A DNA stretch of 11,639 bases. It comes from Methanobacteriota archaeon. Lineage in GTDB: Archaea; Thermoplasmatota; Thermoplasmata; RBG-16-68-12. Position numbers and translations under genes: made by a program. The stretch is from NCBI GenBank assembly GCA_005878415.1, contig VBMM01000002.1, positions 1 through 11,639 on the forward strand, in the 5' to 3' direction. Shown here piece after piece: positions 11,466 to 11,639 of this stretch. Each line of letters starts with the position of its first letter. The stretch's first letter is position 1. A model generated the notes under the pieces. The model was not told where the DNA came from, ran no database searches, and saw only the letters and a list, made by a program, of their open reading frames with translations.

Positions 11466-11639
11466 TCAGCGCGCTTCCGCGACGCTCACCGAGAGGATGG
11501 GCGGCAGGAAGTCCGCGACCATCTTCCACGACTCCCCTTCGTCCCGGCTCGCGAACAGCTGGCCCGTGTTCGTGCCGACGTAGACGCCGAGCGGGTCCTC
11601 CGCATCGACGCCCATCCCCTCCCGGAGGACGCCCAGGTA
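11466..11639 (-). CDS. BNR-repeat (sialidase/YVTN-like) protein, C-terminal end (5' truncated)
   Basis: The minus strand is open from the right edge to a TGA at 11466-11468 and gives the last 57 residues of a protein. The stretch VYVGTNTGQLFASRDEGESWKMVADFLPPILSV is a BNR/Asp-box repeat: the SxDxGxxW core appears as SRDEGESW, and the preceding VYVGTNTGQLF is a beta-propeller blade. Such proteins include sialidase-like glycosidases and photosystem-assembly or WD40/YVTN/BNR-like proteins. Too little is visible to tell enzymatic from structural members, or whether there is a signal peptide. It is convergent with the small membrane-protein operon, with a hairpin in between. Confidence 0.75.
   Translation of the reverse strand, partial: YLGVLREGMGVDAEDPLGVYVGTNTGQLFASRDEGESWKMVADFLPPILSVSVAEAR

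Noticed and set aside
1..11639. CRISPR array, insertion sequence, integrase or attachment site
   Set aside because: No regularly spaced repeats, transposase or integrase motifs, or tRNA-flanked direct repeats were seen.

Overview
The window looks like a piece of an archaeal chromosome of high G+C content (about two thirds by eye), most probably from the Thermoplasmatota. Three things support this. There is a bacterio-opsin-activator-type HTH regulator and a pair of MenA/UbiA-type membrane prenyltransferases. Most genes have a TATA-like element about 24-29 bases before the start codon, as in leaderless archaeal transcripts, and only a few have a Shine-Dalgarno sequence. I see no rRNA, tRNA, CRISPR array, insertion sequence or phage gene. 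The lineage is inferred from gene families only.

Layout, left to right. 1-361 is the 3' end of a trehalose synthase-like GT4 glycosyltransferase. 392-1075 (minus) is an HTH-10 regulator, divergent from a cupin gene and a MenA-like UbiA prenyltransferase (1139-2441). A second, more divergent UbiA homologue (2436-3332, minus) converges on the first with a 6-base overlap. 3442-6036 encodes a large STAND-type regulator: winged helix, NTPase and TPR-like repeats. 6193-7251 is a stand-alone SIS-domain (GlmS/AgaS-like) sugar-phosphate protein whose 3' end overlaps a convergent winged-helix regulator (7196-7654, minus). Next come a CoxG-like SRPBCC protein (7758-8186, minus), a gap with several predicted hairpins, and a small basic protein (8532-8720, minus). 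A small uncharacterised protein (8838-9188), a GlcD/alkyl-DHAP-synthase-like FAD oxidase (9215-10639) and two small membrane proteins in an operon (10772-11387) follow on the plus strand. The last 174 bases are the C-terminal end of a BNR-repeat protein on the minus strand.

The genes are ordinary housekeeping, regulatory and lipid or quinone-type functions in short transcription units, with no obvious defence island or biosynthetic cluster. The two UbiA proteins plus the cupin are the only clear functional grouping (isoprenoid or quinone/lipid chemistry). The most notable signals are an 18-base near-perfect palindrome between the TATA element and the start of the HTH-10 gene, the degenerate aspartate motifs of the second UbiA protein, a hairpin plus T-rich terminator-like element beside a cluster of hairpins in the only long gene-free stretch (8187-8531), and a pair of strong TATA elements before the small membrane-protein operon.
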